NCBI GenBank assembly: GCA_016705235.1
Contig: JADIYP010000006.1
Span: 1,612,001-1,676,000, forward strand
Origin: Candidatus Leptovillus affinis
Lineage (GTDB): Bacteria; Chloroflexota; Anaerolineae; Promineifilales; Promineifilaceae
Length of the DNA stretch: 64,000 nucleotides
Reading direction: 5' to 3'
This document shows, piece by piece, positions 1 to 8,576 of the stretch. Made by a program: the position numbers and the translations under genes. The first letter of the stretch is position 1. Every line of letters begins with the position of its first letter. The notes under the pieces are model-generated. The model did not search any database. It had not been told where the DNA came from and saw only the letters and a program-made list of their open reading frames with translations.

Positions 1-797
1 AGTTGGGTAAAATACAACACCGGCATGTGGTAGTTCATCTTAAAATGCTGGTTGACCTCGCCCTGATAGGCGTCGAGGTTGAGCTGGCACATGGGACACA
101 ACGTTACCATCAGGTCGGCCTTGTATTGGGTGGCCCCATAAACCAGCCGGCGAATCATCTCGAAGGCGACCGGCTGGCTGATCTGGGTCATGTGGCCGCC
201 GCAGCAGTGGGTTTTAAGCGGGAAGTCGATGACTTCCGCGCCCAATGCCTTGAGCAGTCTGTCCATGCTCATGGGGTATTCTTCGCTGCGGAAATGGTCG
301 TCGAGGTCGGGGCGGACGACCATGCAGCCATAGTAGGGGGCGATGCGGAGATTGGTTAACGGCCGTGTCACCCGCGCCCGAATCGCCTCCAGGCCCACAT
401 CGTTCACCATCACGTCCAACAAATGCCGCACCTGCAGCGAACCTGGTTCATAATGCAAATTTCCGGCAGCCAATGCCTCGTTGACCACAAGATTCAGCTC
501 GGCATTCCGGCGCATGTAGTTTTCTGTTTTGGCCAGGTTCAGGTAACAGGCGCTGCAGCCGGCCGTCAGGGTGCGGGCGCCGTTCATTTGCTGGGCGGCC
601 AGGGCCAGGTTACGCGCCACCAACGCGTAGGAAGGAATGCGATGAACGGCCGCATACTCGGTTGCGCCGCAGCAGTTCCAATCCTGCACATCTTCAAACG
701 TCATATCCATATCCGGGCCGATGGTCATCAACGAATCCAGATAGGGGCGGGCGCTGCGCTGCATGGAGCAGCCGGGATAAAAGAGATAGTGGGTCAT
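1..797 (-). CDS. hdrB: HdrB-like CCG-domain subunit (C-terminus cut by window edge)
   Basis: The reading frame opens with an ATG at 795-797 and runs off the left edge after about 265 codons. It begins MTHYLFYPGCSMQ and contains the paired-cysteine signature DWNCCGATEY near residue 45, further Cys positions (TAGCSACYLNL, YGCMV) and a closing PVLYFTQ stretch. These are hallmarks of the cysteine-rich CCG domains of heterodisulfide reductase subunit B, which bind noncubane [4Fe-4S] clusters. About 30 C-terminal residues are probably missing. The start overlaps the stop of the upstream HdrC-like gene in an ATGA arrangement, so the two are translationally coupled. In non-methanogens such HdrBC pairs act in disulfide or quinone-linked electron transfer; the substrate cannot be told here. 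Confidence 0.85.
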   Translation of the reverse strand, partial: MTHYLFYPGCSMQRSARPYLDSLMTIGPDMDMTFEDVQDWNCCGATEYAAVHRIPSYALVARNLALAAQQMNGARTLTAGCSACYLNLAKTENYMRRNAELNLVVNEALAAGNLHYEPGSLQVRHLLDVMVNDVGLEAIRARVTRPLTNLRIAPYYGCMVVRPDLDDHFRSEEYPMSMDRLLKALGAEVIDFPLKTHCCGGHMTQISQPVAFEMIRRLVYGATQYKADLMVTLCPMCQLNLDAYQGEVNQHFKMNYHMPVLYFTQ

Positions 798-1375
798 GTC
801 GGCGCCTCCAATTCTTTGGCTCGGGCCAGAATGGCCTGAAGTTGACCGAGGTTGTCAATGCGGGTGGGGGTCAGGTCTATACGTTTTTTGCTGAGCATGC
901 CCAACCCCATGGATGCCCGGCGCATCAGGCTGAGCGGCTGGTGGCGTAAATATTGGCGCGTGGCTAAACCAAATTCAAAACTACGGCCGTAATTTTCCAC
1001 ATACCCCACAAAGTTTTGCGATAAATCGGCGGCCGAATTGGTCTCGTACATATCAGCGGCAATGGCCATGCTCTTCAATGTATACATAATGTCGGTGATG
1101 TGGACTTCTTGTGGGCAGCGCACCATGCAAAAATAGCAAGACACGCAGTACCAGGGTGTGTTACTGCGCAGCACCTCGTCACGCATGTCGGCGCGAATCA
1201 TGGCAAACAACTGCCGGGGCGTGTGGTCCATATCCTGACCGGAAGGACACGAACCACCACAGGTGCCACACTGGATGCACATGGTGAGGCGTGAATCTCC
1301 GGGAGTTGCCTGTTTGACCGTTTCGAGAAAATTTAGAGATGGATTGGTTAAAACTGGCGGGCTGTTCGTCAACAA
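794..1375 (-). CDS. hdrC: HdrC-like 4Fe-4S electron-transfer subunit
   Basis: A 193-residue protein with two ferredoxin-type cluster motifs: CIQCGTCGGSCPSG near residue 33 and CVSCYFCMVRCP near residue 77. The rest is helical, as in heterodisulfide reductase subunit C, which passes electrons to HdrB. Length is normal for HdrC. The start is a TTG at 1373-1375, preceded at good spacing by a strong AGGAGGT on the minus strand (about 1381-1388); a second TTG follows directly. Its stop overlaps the hdrB start. The upstream 400 bp are gene-free and hold two copies of a palindromic operator, so this is probably the promoter-proximal gene of a regulated redox operon. Confidence 0.85.
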   Translation of the reverse strand: MLTNSPPVLTNPSLNFLETVKQATPGDSRLTMCIQCGTCGGSCPSGQDMDHTPRQLFAMIRADMRDEVLRSNTPWYCVSCYFCMVRCPQEVHITDIMYTLKSMAIAADMYETNSAADLSQNFVGYVENYGRSFEFGLATRQYLRHQPLSLMRRASMGLGMLSKKRIDLTPTRIDNLGQLQAILARAKELEAPT

Positions 1376-1620
1376 AGGTCACCTCCTCGAATGAACAAAA
1401 CGCTAATAAACGCCAAATCGAGCTGGCGTCATCGAAATCAAAACACTCACCACAACTGTTTGTGATGAGGTGAATGTAACTTGTTTGTGTTCCCGCGATG
1501 AGGATTCTTGTTAGGATAACCGGGTTAGTGATGAACCCTGAGTGGATGGATGGATAATAGATAGCTGGATGAAGAGTGTATCAATGCTAAAATGCTAGCA
1601 TTGAGATGTCGGGTTTCATC

Positions 1621-1657
1621 ATGACAATTGTCATATCTTGTTTATGACAATTGTCAC
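1621..1657. promoter_or_regulatory. Double palindromic operator TGACAATTGTCA
   Basis: Two copies of the perfect palindrome TGACAATTGTCA lie at 1622-1633 and 1645-1656, 23 bp apart centre to centre (about two helical turns). The first extends to a 14-bp palindrome. They sit about 250-280 bp upstream of the hdrC-like start. A third copy, extended to GTGACAATTGTCAC, occurs upstream of the Fe-S gene at 38.6-39.7 kb. The size and symmetry suit a dimeric repressor or Crp/Fnr-type regulator; the protein is unknown. The rest of the 1376-1798 gap shows only a terminator at its right end. Confidence 0.55.
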
Positions 1658-1730
1658 TTTCCGAAAAAGAAGGAGTGGTTCAATTTTTCACAATCGACAA
1701 ATGGGGGGGAGGAGTAGCCGGGGTAGGAAC

Positions 1731-1769
1731 ACAAAAACGGCCGTTACGCCAGCAGCATAACGGCCGTTT
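1731..1769 (-). terminator. Terminator with ACGGCCGT-palindrome stems
   Basis: A perfect 12-bp inverted repeat (1735-1746 and 1758-1769) with an 11-base loop. Each arm is a copy of the AACGGCCGTT palindrome. On the minus strand the 3' arm runs into a T-rich stretch, giving a rho-independent terminator just downstream of the DUF2203 gene. Confidence 0.65.
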
Positions 1770-1798
1770 GATGTAGCCAAAACAGAAATGCCAGATAA

Positions 1799-2176
1799 TC
1801 AGACCGGTTGACGGCCGTTAAACCCTTCATGCAGATCGTGATAATACGCTACTTCCGGCTCGCCATAACGCCAGCACAAGTATACGTCACGGCCGTCACG
1901 GTTATACAAAAAATCCAACAAGCCGACGTTGATATCTTTCACCACGCAGCCCATTTCTTGCAGTTGCAAAATCAACCGGTCGATCATGGCAAAATCCTGC
2001 GCCAACTGTGCAGGCACCGGGCCGCCCACATCAACGCGCAAGTCAGACAGAAGCGGTTCGACCTGTTGATAAAAATGAACGGCTCTGGCTCGTTTTTCCA
2101 ACAATTTGGCCATAATTGGCGCAACGGTGGGCAGCAATGCGTTGGCTTCAGCTACTGTAAAATATTTTGCGCTCAT
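1799..2176 (-). CDS. DUF2203 family protein
   Basis: A 125-residue protein matching the DUF2203 pattern: an N-terminal FTVAEANALLPTV motif, a central helical segment and the C-terminal block MGCVVKDINVGLLDF, then LCWRYGEPEV, YYHDLHEGF and GRQP. The length is typical. No function is established for the family. The start is the ATG at 2174-2176; no strong ribosome-binding site is visible. It lies 99 bp downstream of erpA, separated by a terminator, and is itself followed by a palindrome-stem terminator, so it is probably transcribed alone. Confidence 0.85.
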   Translation of the reverse strand: MSAKYFTVAEANALLPTVAPIMAKLLEKRARAVHFYQQVEPLLSDLRVDVGGPVPAQLAQDFAMIDRLILQLQEMGCVVKDINVGLLDFLYNRDGRDVYLCWRYGEPEVAYYHDLHEGFNGRQPV

Positions 2177-2215
2177 GAGTACACTTGGTCGTCAAGCTGT
2201 ATGGGTTACGCCTTG

Positions 2216-2246
2216 ATAACAAAAACGGGGCGCTCTGATGCGCCCC
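2216..2246 (-). terminator. Rho-independent terminator of erpA
   Basis: A perfect 7-bp GC stem (GGGGCGC at 2227-2233, GCGCCCC at 2240-2246) with a 6-base loop. On the minus strand it is followed by GTTTTTGTT. It lies 30 bp downstream of the erpA stop. Confidence 0.75.
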
Positions 2247-2275
2247 GCTCTACGATTAAAAAGGTAAGGCTGTGT

Positions 2276-2668
2276 TTAGCCGCAGCTGCTGCAACCGCCG
2301 GAAGCAGCGCCGGCGCTGTCGGAGGTTTTGAAGGAAGTCCCGCAGCCGCAAGTGGAAACTGCATTGGGATTGTCGATTTTGAAGCCACCGCCCATGATGC
2401 TGTCTTCGTAATCAATCGTGGCATTGGTGAGATACATCATGCTGGTGGGATCAATAAATACTTTCACGCCATCTCGTTCGACGACGTTATCGTAAGGGCG
2501 AGCTTCGGCTTCCAGGGCCATGCCATATTGTAAACCGGAGCAACCGCCGCCGGCGACAAATACGCGCAGACCGTAGTCGGGCACGTTCTTTTCTACCAAC
2601 AGCTTACGGACTACTGCTAAAGCGGCGTCCGTGACATTGATTGTGGTTGTTTGTTCTAAAACGTCCAT
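2276..2668 (-). CDS. erpA: Iron-sulfur cluster insertion protein ErpA/IscA type
   Basis: A 130-residue HesB/IscA-family A-type carrier, which receives Fe-S clusters from the assembly scaffold and delivers them to apo-proteins. The three conserved cysteines are present: one in GGGCSGLQY (about residue 44) and two in STCGCGTSF near residue 110. The core is the usual length; an extra Ala/Gly/Ser tail ending GGCSSCG adds two more cysteines. The start ATG at 2666-2668 is preceded by a GGATGAG element. It stands beside several Fe-S proteins (the hdrCB-like genes) but has its own terminator. Confidence 0.93.
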   Translation of the reverse strand: MDVLEQTTTINVTDAALAVVRKLLVEKNVPDYGLRVFVAGGGCSGLQYGMALEAEARPYDNVVERDGVKVFIDPTSMMYLTNATIDYEDSIMGGGFKIDNPNAVSTCGCGTSFKTSDSAGAASGGCSSCG

Positions 2669-2795
2669 TCTTCACTCATCCTTATATGTATTCGAGTAAG
2701 TCCACAAGATTTTAGCAATAAAGCGGACTGGTGTCAATTTTTATCAACTTTTTCTTAATAACTACTGTTACCTATCCAAAACCCCAAGGGTTTAT

Positions 2796-2915
2796 GGTTC
2801 TTCAGGAATTCAGGGGATTGACACCCAATGATGCGTGAAGCGTGTTGCGTGACCAGAGAGACCTCACGCAACACGCTTCACGTTTCACGCCCGACCCCAC
2901 GAAATCCTAAAGACC
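2796..2915. repeat. Dispersed repeat family A (copy 1)
   Basis: A 120-bp element bounded by GGTTCTTCAGGAATTCAGG and a mirror-related end AAATCCTAAAGACC. The core forms a long hairpin of GCGTGAAGCGTG/CACGCTTCACG type around GTGACCAGAGAGACCTCACG. The same architecture recurs at 39.9, 43.8, 50.9 and 55.1 kb. It fills the gap between erpA and the epimerase gene; the CCCCAAGGG/CCCTTGGGG half-sites beside it (2781-2793 and 2955-2968) belong to another repeat family. The remainder of 2669-2968 shows nothing else. Confidence 0.8.
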
Positions 2916-2968
2916 TGGGTTTATTTAATTGGGCAACCGATCTTGATTGCGCCAAACCCTTGGGGTTT

Positions 2969-3847
2969 TTATGCCGGCGGACCAGCCGGGCCATATTGCA
3001 CCAGTTCTTGCAGGAGATGGCGCAGGCTGTACTGCGGTTCGTAGCCCAGCAGGCGGCGCGTTTCGCTGATGTCTAGCGCGTGGGGTTTGACGGCGGGGTC
3101 GAGATTGTACTGTTGGACAACGGCCGTATACCCCGGATACACGCGGGCAAACGTGCTGCCCGGCCCGGCGGCGTCCCAATCGGCCAGATCGGCCGGGCTG
3201 AAGTCGTAGTCGCCATCCACCGTCAGGATGGGTGGCTCGGTGAAGGTCTGGCGGGTCAGCAAATCGATGCTTTTTAGGGTGGCCTGGGCCACGTCGTTGA
3301 TGTGTACGGCTCCTTTCCAGAACCAGCGCGCCCATTCGATATAGTTGGCGTAGGTGGCTTTGTTCCAGTAGGGGATGAAGGCGCGCGGGCGCAGGATGAG
3401 GGCGTTGAGGCCGTGGCGGGCGGCGTAGGTGCGCACCAATTCTTCGGCCATGCGTTTGCTGCTGCCGTAGATGCCCGGCCATTCGTCTACGCTGGTGGAG
3501 GAGATGTGGAGGAAGTGGGGGATGTGGGCGCGCACGGCCGTTTCCAGCACGTAAAATGTCCCGGTCACGTTCAAATCCCAAAAGTCGAACACGTCTTTTT
3601 CGCCGCGCACTTCGTGGATGCCGTGCCAGGCGGCGATGTGGACGACCATGTCCACGCCGGACATGGCTGCGGCCAGTTGGTCGCGGTTGAGGATGGAGCC
3701 GGGGAGGTAGACGGCCGTGGGCGTGACGGCCGTTTCTGTCTGCGGCGGGCGCACATCATAAACAATGGGCACATCGCCGCGTTGGGCCAGTTGGGGGGCA
3801 AGCACAGCGCCGAGGTCACCGCTGCCGCCGGTGAGGAGAATTTTCAT
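2969..3847 (-). CDS. NAD(P)-dependent epimerase/dehydratase (extended SDR)
   Basis: A 292-residue extended short-chain dehydrogenase/reductase. It begins MKILLTGGSGDLG, giving the Rossmann TGGxGxxG cofactor motif, and carries a YGSSKR active-site YxxxK near residue 128 after an ISSTSV strand. Substrates of this family are usually nucleotide-sugars or related alcohols; the substrate cannot be assigned. The ATG at 3845-3847 is chosen because GGAAGG precedes it and the Rossmann fold starts directly after; a longer frame exists upstream but would read through a duplicated icmF remnant. No operon partner is evident. Confidence 0.85.
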   Translation of the reverse strand: MKILLTGGSGDLGAVLAPQLAQRGDVPIVYDVRPPQTETAVTPTAVYLPGSILNRDQLAAAMSGVDMVVHIAAWHGIHEVRGEKDVFDFWDLNVTGTFYVLETAVRAHIPHFLHISSTSVDEWPGIYGSSKRMAEELVRTYAARHGLNALILRPRAFIPYWNKATYANYIEWARWFWKGAVHINDVAQATLKSIDLLTRQTFTEPPILTVDGDYDFSPADLADWDAAGPGSTFARVYPGYTAVVQQYNLDPAVKPHALDISETRRLLGYEPQYSLRHLLQELVQYGPAGPPA

Positions 3848-3903
3848 AGTAAGCCTTCCGTTGATGATACAAATGAGCGATGATGGATGATTCCTTCTAT
3901 CGC

Positions 3904-4020
3904 TTGCTCTGCGTTCTTGCCAATCACATATTTCGCCGGTACTACCCGCCGACCGCATACAACGCCTGAGTAATCTGCCTCAGCGAACGTACTTTCACCG
4001 CTGCGATCAACGCCACAAAC
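3904..4020 (-). pseudogene. Remnant duplicate of the icmF 3' end
   Basis: On the minus strand this stretch reads ALIAAVKVRSLRQITQALYA, nearly the same as the last residues of the intact mutase at 4.87 kb ([20 protein letters not shown]). The DNA similarity continues past the stop, including the shared run TTGCCAATCACATATT. It is a roughly 115-bp diverged copy of 4851-4967. With that copy it brackets the toxin-antitoxin pair as direct repeats. Confidence 0.75.
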
Positions 4021-4029
4021 ACAGTCGCA

Positions 4030-4446
4030 TTACAAACCCTCCAGCAGCGCTAGAAAATCCCAGGCTCGCACCATTTGCACCGTCTGATAACAAACTAAAT
4101 CCAGCAAATCCCTGTCGCCGGTCACGATATAATTGGCGTTTCCCTCGATGGCACAGGCAATAAACTTGTCGTCTTTCGGATCACGACAAACGCCGGGTAG
4201 GACTAATTCGCCTTTTACAAATTCGGCATCTGTGACGATTAAATCAATCAGGATTTGGGGATTGGCGGTCAGATATTGGCGTAAACGAGGACGATTGAGA
4301 ACATCAACCAGCTCTGTCAGGATTTGTGGCGATTGCAGGTAAACAAAACGTCCTTCTTCCCAGTGGGTGATAATCCGCGACAGGGTCTCCCCGTTTGTCA
4401 GCAGGTAGCTGACAAGCAGATTGGTGTCTAATACGGCGCGAATCAC
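4030..4446 (-). CDS. PIN-domain toxin (COG1569 type, VapC-like)
   Basis: A 138-residue PIN-domain nuclease. Acidic metal-binding residues are visible in AVLDTNLLVSYL at the N-terminus, the central SPQILTELVDVL, and the C-terminal CRDPKDDKFIACAIEG and IVTGDRDLL blocks. This arrangement is typical of the 'putative toxin component, PIN family' (COG1569), which cleaves RNA. Its ATG overlaps the antitoxin stop by four bases, the usual coupling of antitoxin then toxin. The pair lies between two copies of the icmF 3' end, which suggests it arrived by insertion or duplication. Confidence 0.88.
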   Translation of the reverse strand: MIRAVLDTNLLVSYLLTNGETLSRIITHWEEGRFVYLQSPQILTELVDVLNRPRLRQYLTANPQILIDLIVTDAEFVKGELVLPGVCRDPKDDKFIACAIEGNANYIVTGDRDLLDLVCYQTVQMVRAWDFLALLEGL

Positions 4447-4748
4447 TCCATACGCCCCGACTGATCTTCATGCGCTTCTTGTCGCGTTTGTTCAACAATC
4501 GCCATTGCTTCGGCTTCTGTCAACGAATTATAAGCCTCATTGTCAGCCGCAGTTTCTCGGAGAAGCGCAAAGCGATCAGCCCGTGCCTGCTTATATTGCA
4601 AGTAGTTCTGATACTCGTCATAGGAGACCAGGGCAGCCATGGGTTTGCCATAGGTTTGTATGACAATTGCTTCTCCTTCCATGCGCGCCCAATCAATCAT
4701 TTCACGGGTTTTCTTTTGCAGTTCGGTGGAGGTAATTGTTTTTGACAT
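4443..4748 (-). CDS. Phd/YefM-family antitoxin
   Basis: A 101-residue protein starting MSKTITSTELQKKTREMIDW, the N-terminal DNA-binding fold of the Phd/YefM family, followed by GKPMAALVSYDEY, which is also characteristic. The charged C-terminal helix (LTEAEAMAIVEQTRQEA) would wrap the toxin. The ATG at 4746-4748 is preferred over an upstream in-frame GTG because GGCGAG lies at a suitable distance. Family members repress their own operon together with the toxin. The gene ends inside the toxin start. Confidence 0.88.
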   Translation of the reverse strand: MSKTITSTELQKKTREMIDWARMEGEAIVIQTYGKPMAALVSYDEYQNYLQYKQARADRFALLRETAADNEAYNSLTEAEAMAIVEQTRQEAHEDQSGRME

Positions 4749-4868
4749 AAGTATCACTCGCCTATGTTATAAATTTTACAAGAGTTATATAACATGAGTA
4801 TAAACGATCTTAAACGGAAGGGAAACGGCCGTTTCCCCCCCTCTACCTCTTGCTCTATCGCTTGCCAA

Positions 4869-7800
4869 TCACATATTCCGCCTATACTGGCCCCCCACCG
4901 CATACAACGCCCCCGTAATCTGCCCCAGCGAACAGACCTTCACCGCTTCCATCAGAGCGGCGAACATGTTTTGGTTGTGCACGGCCGTCTCCTGCAACCC
5001 CTTCAACTGCGCCGCCGCCTGCTCCGGCTGCCGCGCCTGCAAAGCCCCCACCTCCGCAATCTGCCGCTCCTTCTCGGCCGTCGTCGCGCGAATCACCTCG
5101 CGCGGCACAATCGTCGGCGACCCCTCATCCGACAGAAAGGTGTTCACGCCAATGATCGGCAGGTCGCCGGTATGCTTCAGGCTCTCGTAATAGAGCGATT
5201 CCTCCTGGATTTTGCCGCGCTGGTACATCGTCTCCATCGCCCCCAGCACACCGCCCCGCTCCGTGATGCGGTCAAATTCCGCCAGCACCGCCTCCTCCAC
5301 CAGATCGGTCAATTCCTCGATGATGAACGCGCCTTGCAGCGGATTCTCGTTTTTCGCCAGCCCCAACTCCTTGTTGATGATCAACTGAATGGCCATCGCC
5401 CGCCGCACCGATTCTTCCGTGGGCGTGGTGATGGCCTCATCGTAGGCGTTGGTGTGCAGCGAATTGCAGTTATCGTAGATGGCGTACAGCGCCTGCAAGG
5501 TGGTGCGGATGTCGTTGAAGCCGATTTCCTGCGCGTGCAAGGAACGGCCGCTCGTCTGAATGTGGTACTTTAACTTTTGCGCCCGCTCGTCGGCCCCGTA
5601 CTTCAGCTTCATGGCCTTGGCCCAGATGCGCCGCGCCACCCGGCCAATGACGGCGTATTCCGGGTCCATGCCATTGGAGAAAAAGAAGGAGAAATTGGGC
5701 GCGAACTCGTTCACGTCCATGCCCCGCGCCAAATAATACTCCACAAAGGTGAAGCCATTCGCCAGCGTAAAGGCCAATTGGCTGATGGGATTGGCCCCCG
5801 CCTCGGCGATGTGGTAGCCGGAGATGGAGACGCTGTAGAAGTTGCGCACGCGATGGTCGATGAAATATTGCTGGATGTCACCCATCAGCCGCAGGGCAAA
5901 TTCGGTGGAGAAGATGCAGGTGTTTTGCGCCTGGTCTTCCTTTAATATATCGGCCTGCACTGTGCCGCGCGCCGTGGACAAGGCGCGCGCTTTGATTTCA
6001 GCATACACGTCGGGCGACAGCACCTGGTCACCGGTGAGGCCGAGCAGCAACAATCCCAGGCCGTCGTTGCCTTCGGGCAGGTCGCCGTGGTAAGACGGCC
6101 GTTCCAACCCCCGCGCATCATACAACGCCACCAGCTTCTTTTCCACCTCGCCTTCCAGCCCGTGTTCGCGGATGTACAGTTCACACTGCTGGTCAACGGC
6201 CGTATTCAAGAAAAACGCCAGCATCGTCGGCGCCGGGCCGTTAATCGTCATGCTCACCGACGTGGCCGGGTCGCACAGATTGAAGCCGCTGTAAAGCCGC
6301 TTCGCATCATCCAGGCTGGCGATGGAGACGCCGGAATTGCCCACCTTGCCATAAATGTCCGGGCGGTGCGCCGGGTCCTCGCCGTACAGCGTCACCGAAT
6401 CAAAGGCCGTGGAAAGGCGCTTGGCAGGCATGCCCAGTGAAACGTAGTGGAAGCGCCTGTTGGTGCGCTCCGGGCCGCCTTCGCCGGCAAACATGCGCGT
6501 CGGGTCTTCGGCGGTGCGCTTGAAGGGAAAGACGCCGGCCGTGTAGGGGAATTCGCCGGGTACGTTTTCATGCAGCGACCAGCGCAAAATGTCGCCCCAA
6601 CCCTGGTAGCGCGGCAGCGTCACCTTCGGCACTTTGGTGTGCGACAGCGATTCGGTCTTTGTGGGCAAGCGAATGTCGCGCCCGCGTACCTGGTAGATGA
6701 ATTCATCCCCGGCGTACTGCGCCTTTTTATCGGCCCAATTGTCCAAAATATGCTGATTGTGCCGGTCTAAATCGAGGCTGAATTGCGCGTACAGCGCCTC
6801 CAATTCTTGCACGAGTTTGTCGCTGTCGGGGCGATTGGCGGTGCGTACGGCCGTTAGCGCCTCCCGCACCCCGTACAACCTATCGGCAATGGCGGCCTGG
6901 GCTTCGGCCCAACGGCCGTAACCCCGAATCGTCTCCGCAATCTCGCTCAGGTAACGCACGCGGGCCGGCGGGATGATGAACACCTTTTCCGACATTTCTT
7001 CGCCAGTCTGCAAGTGGGATTGCAAATCTGCGCCCGTCTTATGGGCGATAGCGCCCATCACCGCCCGATAGAGCCGGTTAGTGCCGGGGTCGTTGAACTG
7101 GCTGGCGATGGTGCCGTAGACCGGCATCTCATCTACCGGCTGCTGCCAGAGTTGGTGATTGCGCTGGTACTGCTTTTGCACGTCGCGCAGCGCATCCTGC
7201 GCCCCGCGCTTGTCGAATTTGTTCAGGGCAATCACGTCAGCGAAGTCGAGCATGTCAATTTTCTCTAACTGCGTCGCCGCGCCATACTCTGGCGTCATCA
7301 CGTACAAGGTCGCGTCGGCAAAATCCACGATTTCGGTGTCCGATTGGCCGATGCCGGATGTTTCTAAGAGGATGAGGTCGAATTGGGCTGCCTGTAGAAT
7401 CGCCAAAATTTCGCGGATGTGGCGCGAGAGGGCCAGGTTGCTCTGCCGCGTCGCCAATGAGCGCATGTAGACGCGCTCGTTGTAAACCGAATTCATGCGG
7501 ATGCGGTCGCCGAGCAGCGCGCCGCCGGTGCGCCGCTTGGACGGGTCTACACTGACAATGGCGATCTCTTTGGCGGGGAAGTCGAGCAGGAAGCGGCGTA
7601 CCAGCTCGTCCACCAGCGACGATTTGCCCGCGCCACCCGTGCCGGTGATGCCCAGGACAGGCACGGCCGTTAACCCTGCCAACCGCTGATGCACTTCATC
7701 CATGATGGGCTGCACCAAATCCGGCTCGTTTTCCACGGCCGAAATCAGGCGGGCCAGGGCGCGGTTTGTGACCCAATTGCGGATTGCGGATTGCGGATTG

Positions 7801-8345
7801 CGGATTTGGGAGTCGCCATTCCGCAATCCGAAATCCGCAATCCGAAATCCATCGTAGGCTTCCGTGATGGCTTCTTTCCATTTGTCCACGTCGAGTTTGC
7901 CGGTGGGGAAATCGGCCTGCTGCAGGAGGTCGTTGATCATGCCTTGCAGGCCCAGGGAACGGCCGTCATCGGGCGAGTAGATGCGCGTGATGCCGTAGGC
8001 GTGCAGGTCGTCAGCCTCGTCGGGCAGGATGGTGCCGCCGCCGCCGCCGAATATTTTGATATGGCCGCAGCCCTGCTCCTGCAGCAGATCAACCATGTAT
8101 TTGAAGAATTCCAGGTGGCCGCCCTGGTAGCTGGTGGTCGCTATCGCTTGGGCGTCTTCTTGCACGGCCGTGTTCACAATTTCATGCACGCTGCGGTTGT
8201 GGCCCAGGTGGATGACTTCGCCGCCGGAGCTTTGCAAAATGCGGCGCATGATGTTGATCGCCGCGTCGTGGCCGTCAAACAAGCTGCCGGCGGTGACAAT
8301 GCGGATTTTGTTGGTGGGGGAATAGGGGGTGATCGGTTGCATCAT
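4869..8345 (-). CDS. icmF: Fused B12-dependent acyl-CoA mutase (IcmF type)
   Basis: A 1,158-residue three-part protein. Residues about 1-150 are a B12-binding domain with [17 protein letters not shown] and GHNRSVHEI (the DxHxx cobalt-ligand motif). A MeaI-like GTPase follows, with P-loop [13 protein letters not shown] near residue 231. From about 560 to the end is the TIM-barrel mutase ([24 protein letters not shown]). This domain order defines IcmF, which interconverts isobutyryl- and n-butyryl-CoA with its own GTPase chaperone. A GAGGAG lies directly upstream of two successive ATGs; the second (8340-8342) has the better spacing. Residues about 165-190, in the linker between domains, are encoded by a dispersed inverted repeat in frame. 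The 3' end is duplicated beyond the neighbouring toxin-antitoxin genes. Confidence 0.93.
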   Translation of the reverse strand: MMQPITPYSPTNKIRIVTAGSLFDGHDAAINIMRRILQSSGGEVIHLGHNRSVHEIVNTAVQEDAQAIATTSYQGGHLEFFKYMVDLLQEQGCGHIKIFGGGGGTILPDEADDLHAYGITRIYSPDDGRSLGLQGMINDLLQQADFPTGKLDVDKWKEAITEAYDGFRIADFGLRNGDSQIRNPQSAIRNWVTNRALARLISAVENEPDLVQPIMDEVHQRLAGLTAVPVLGITGTGGAGKSSLVDELVRRFLLDFPAKEIAIVSVDPSKRRTGGALLGDRIRMNSVYNERVYMRSLATRQSNLALSRHIREILAILQAAQFDLILLETSGIGQSDTEIVDFADATLYVMTPEYGAATQLEKIDMLDFADVIALNKFDKRGAQDALRDVQKQYQRNHQLWQQPVDEMPVYGTIASQFNDPGTNRLYRAVMGAIAHKTGADLQSHLQTGEEMSEKVFIIPPARVRYLSEIAETIRGYGRWAEAQAAIADRLYGVREALTAVRTANRPDSDKLVQELEALYAQFSLDLDRHNQHILDNWADKKAQYAGDEFIYQVRGRDIRLPTKTESLSHTKVPKVTLPRYQGWGDILRWSLHENVPGEFPYTAGVFPFKRTAEDPTRMFAGEGGPERTNRRFHYVSLGMPAKRLSTAFDSVTLYGEDPAHRPDIYGKVGNSGVSIASLDDAKRLYSGFNLCDPATSVSMTINGPAPTMLAFFLNTAVDQQCELYIREHGLEGEVEKKLVALYDARGLERPSYHGDLPEGNDGLGLLLLGLTGDQVLSPDVYAEIKARALSTARGTVQADILKEDQAQNTCIFSTEFALRLMGDIQQYFIDHRVRNFYSVSISGYHIAEAGANPISQLAFTLANGFTFVEYYLARGMDVNEFAPNFSFFFSNGMDPEYAVIGRVARRIWAKAMKLKYGADERAQKLKYHIQTSGRSLHAQEIGFNDIRTTLQALYAIYDNCNSLHTNAYDEAITTPTEESVRRAMAIQLIINKELGLAKNENPLQGAFIIEELTDLVEEAVLAEFDRITERGGVLGAMETMYQRGKIQEESLYYESLKHTGDLPIIGVNTFLSDEGSPTIVPREVIRATTAEKERQIAEVGALQARQPEQAAAQLKGLQETAVHNQNMFAALMEAVKVCSLGQITGALYAVGGQYRRNM
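7775..7850. repeat. Dispersed GCGGATT repeat inside icmF
   Basis: Tandem GCGGATT heptamers at 7781-7803 are followed by the inverted CCGAAATCCGCAATCC series at 7822-7850, forming an imperfect hairpin. It stays in frame and adds a peptide of [12 protein letters not shown]...NPQSAIRN type to the mutase linker. Weaker relatives occur at 27368-27400 and 51058-51085. Confidence 0.75.
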
Positions 8346-8576
8346 TCTCCTCGAAATAAGAATTTAACGCAGAAGCGCGGGGAAGCAGAGCTAACGTCTG
8401 TGTCTCATCAATGATCTGGTTGGGCGTGGCGTTAGTATAACACAAGGAAAGAGCGGGGGAGGAAAGGGAAACGGCCGTTCCTCGCTCAGGTCTTTTTCCA
8501 AGATCGGACCAATCTGGGAGATGGGTCCAATCGGGCCGTGTTACAATATCTTCCACTTTTAAACCTTGGAGCGACC

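Noticed and set aside
1179..1382. Alternative GTG-started frame over the hdrC start
   Set aside because: It overlaps the conserved HdrC motifs in another frame and codes for nothing recognisable; the TTG start with AGGAGGT serves the real gene.
3571..3958. Longer N-terminal extension of the epimerase reading frame
   Set aside because: The extension reads through the leader and the duplicated icmF remnant; the Rossmann motif begins right after the internal ATG with a ribosome-binding site.
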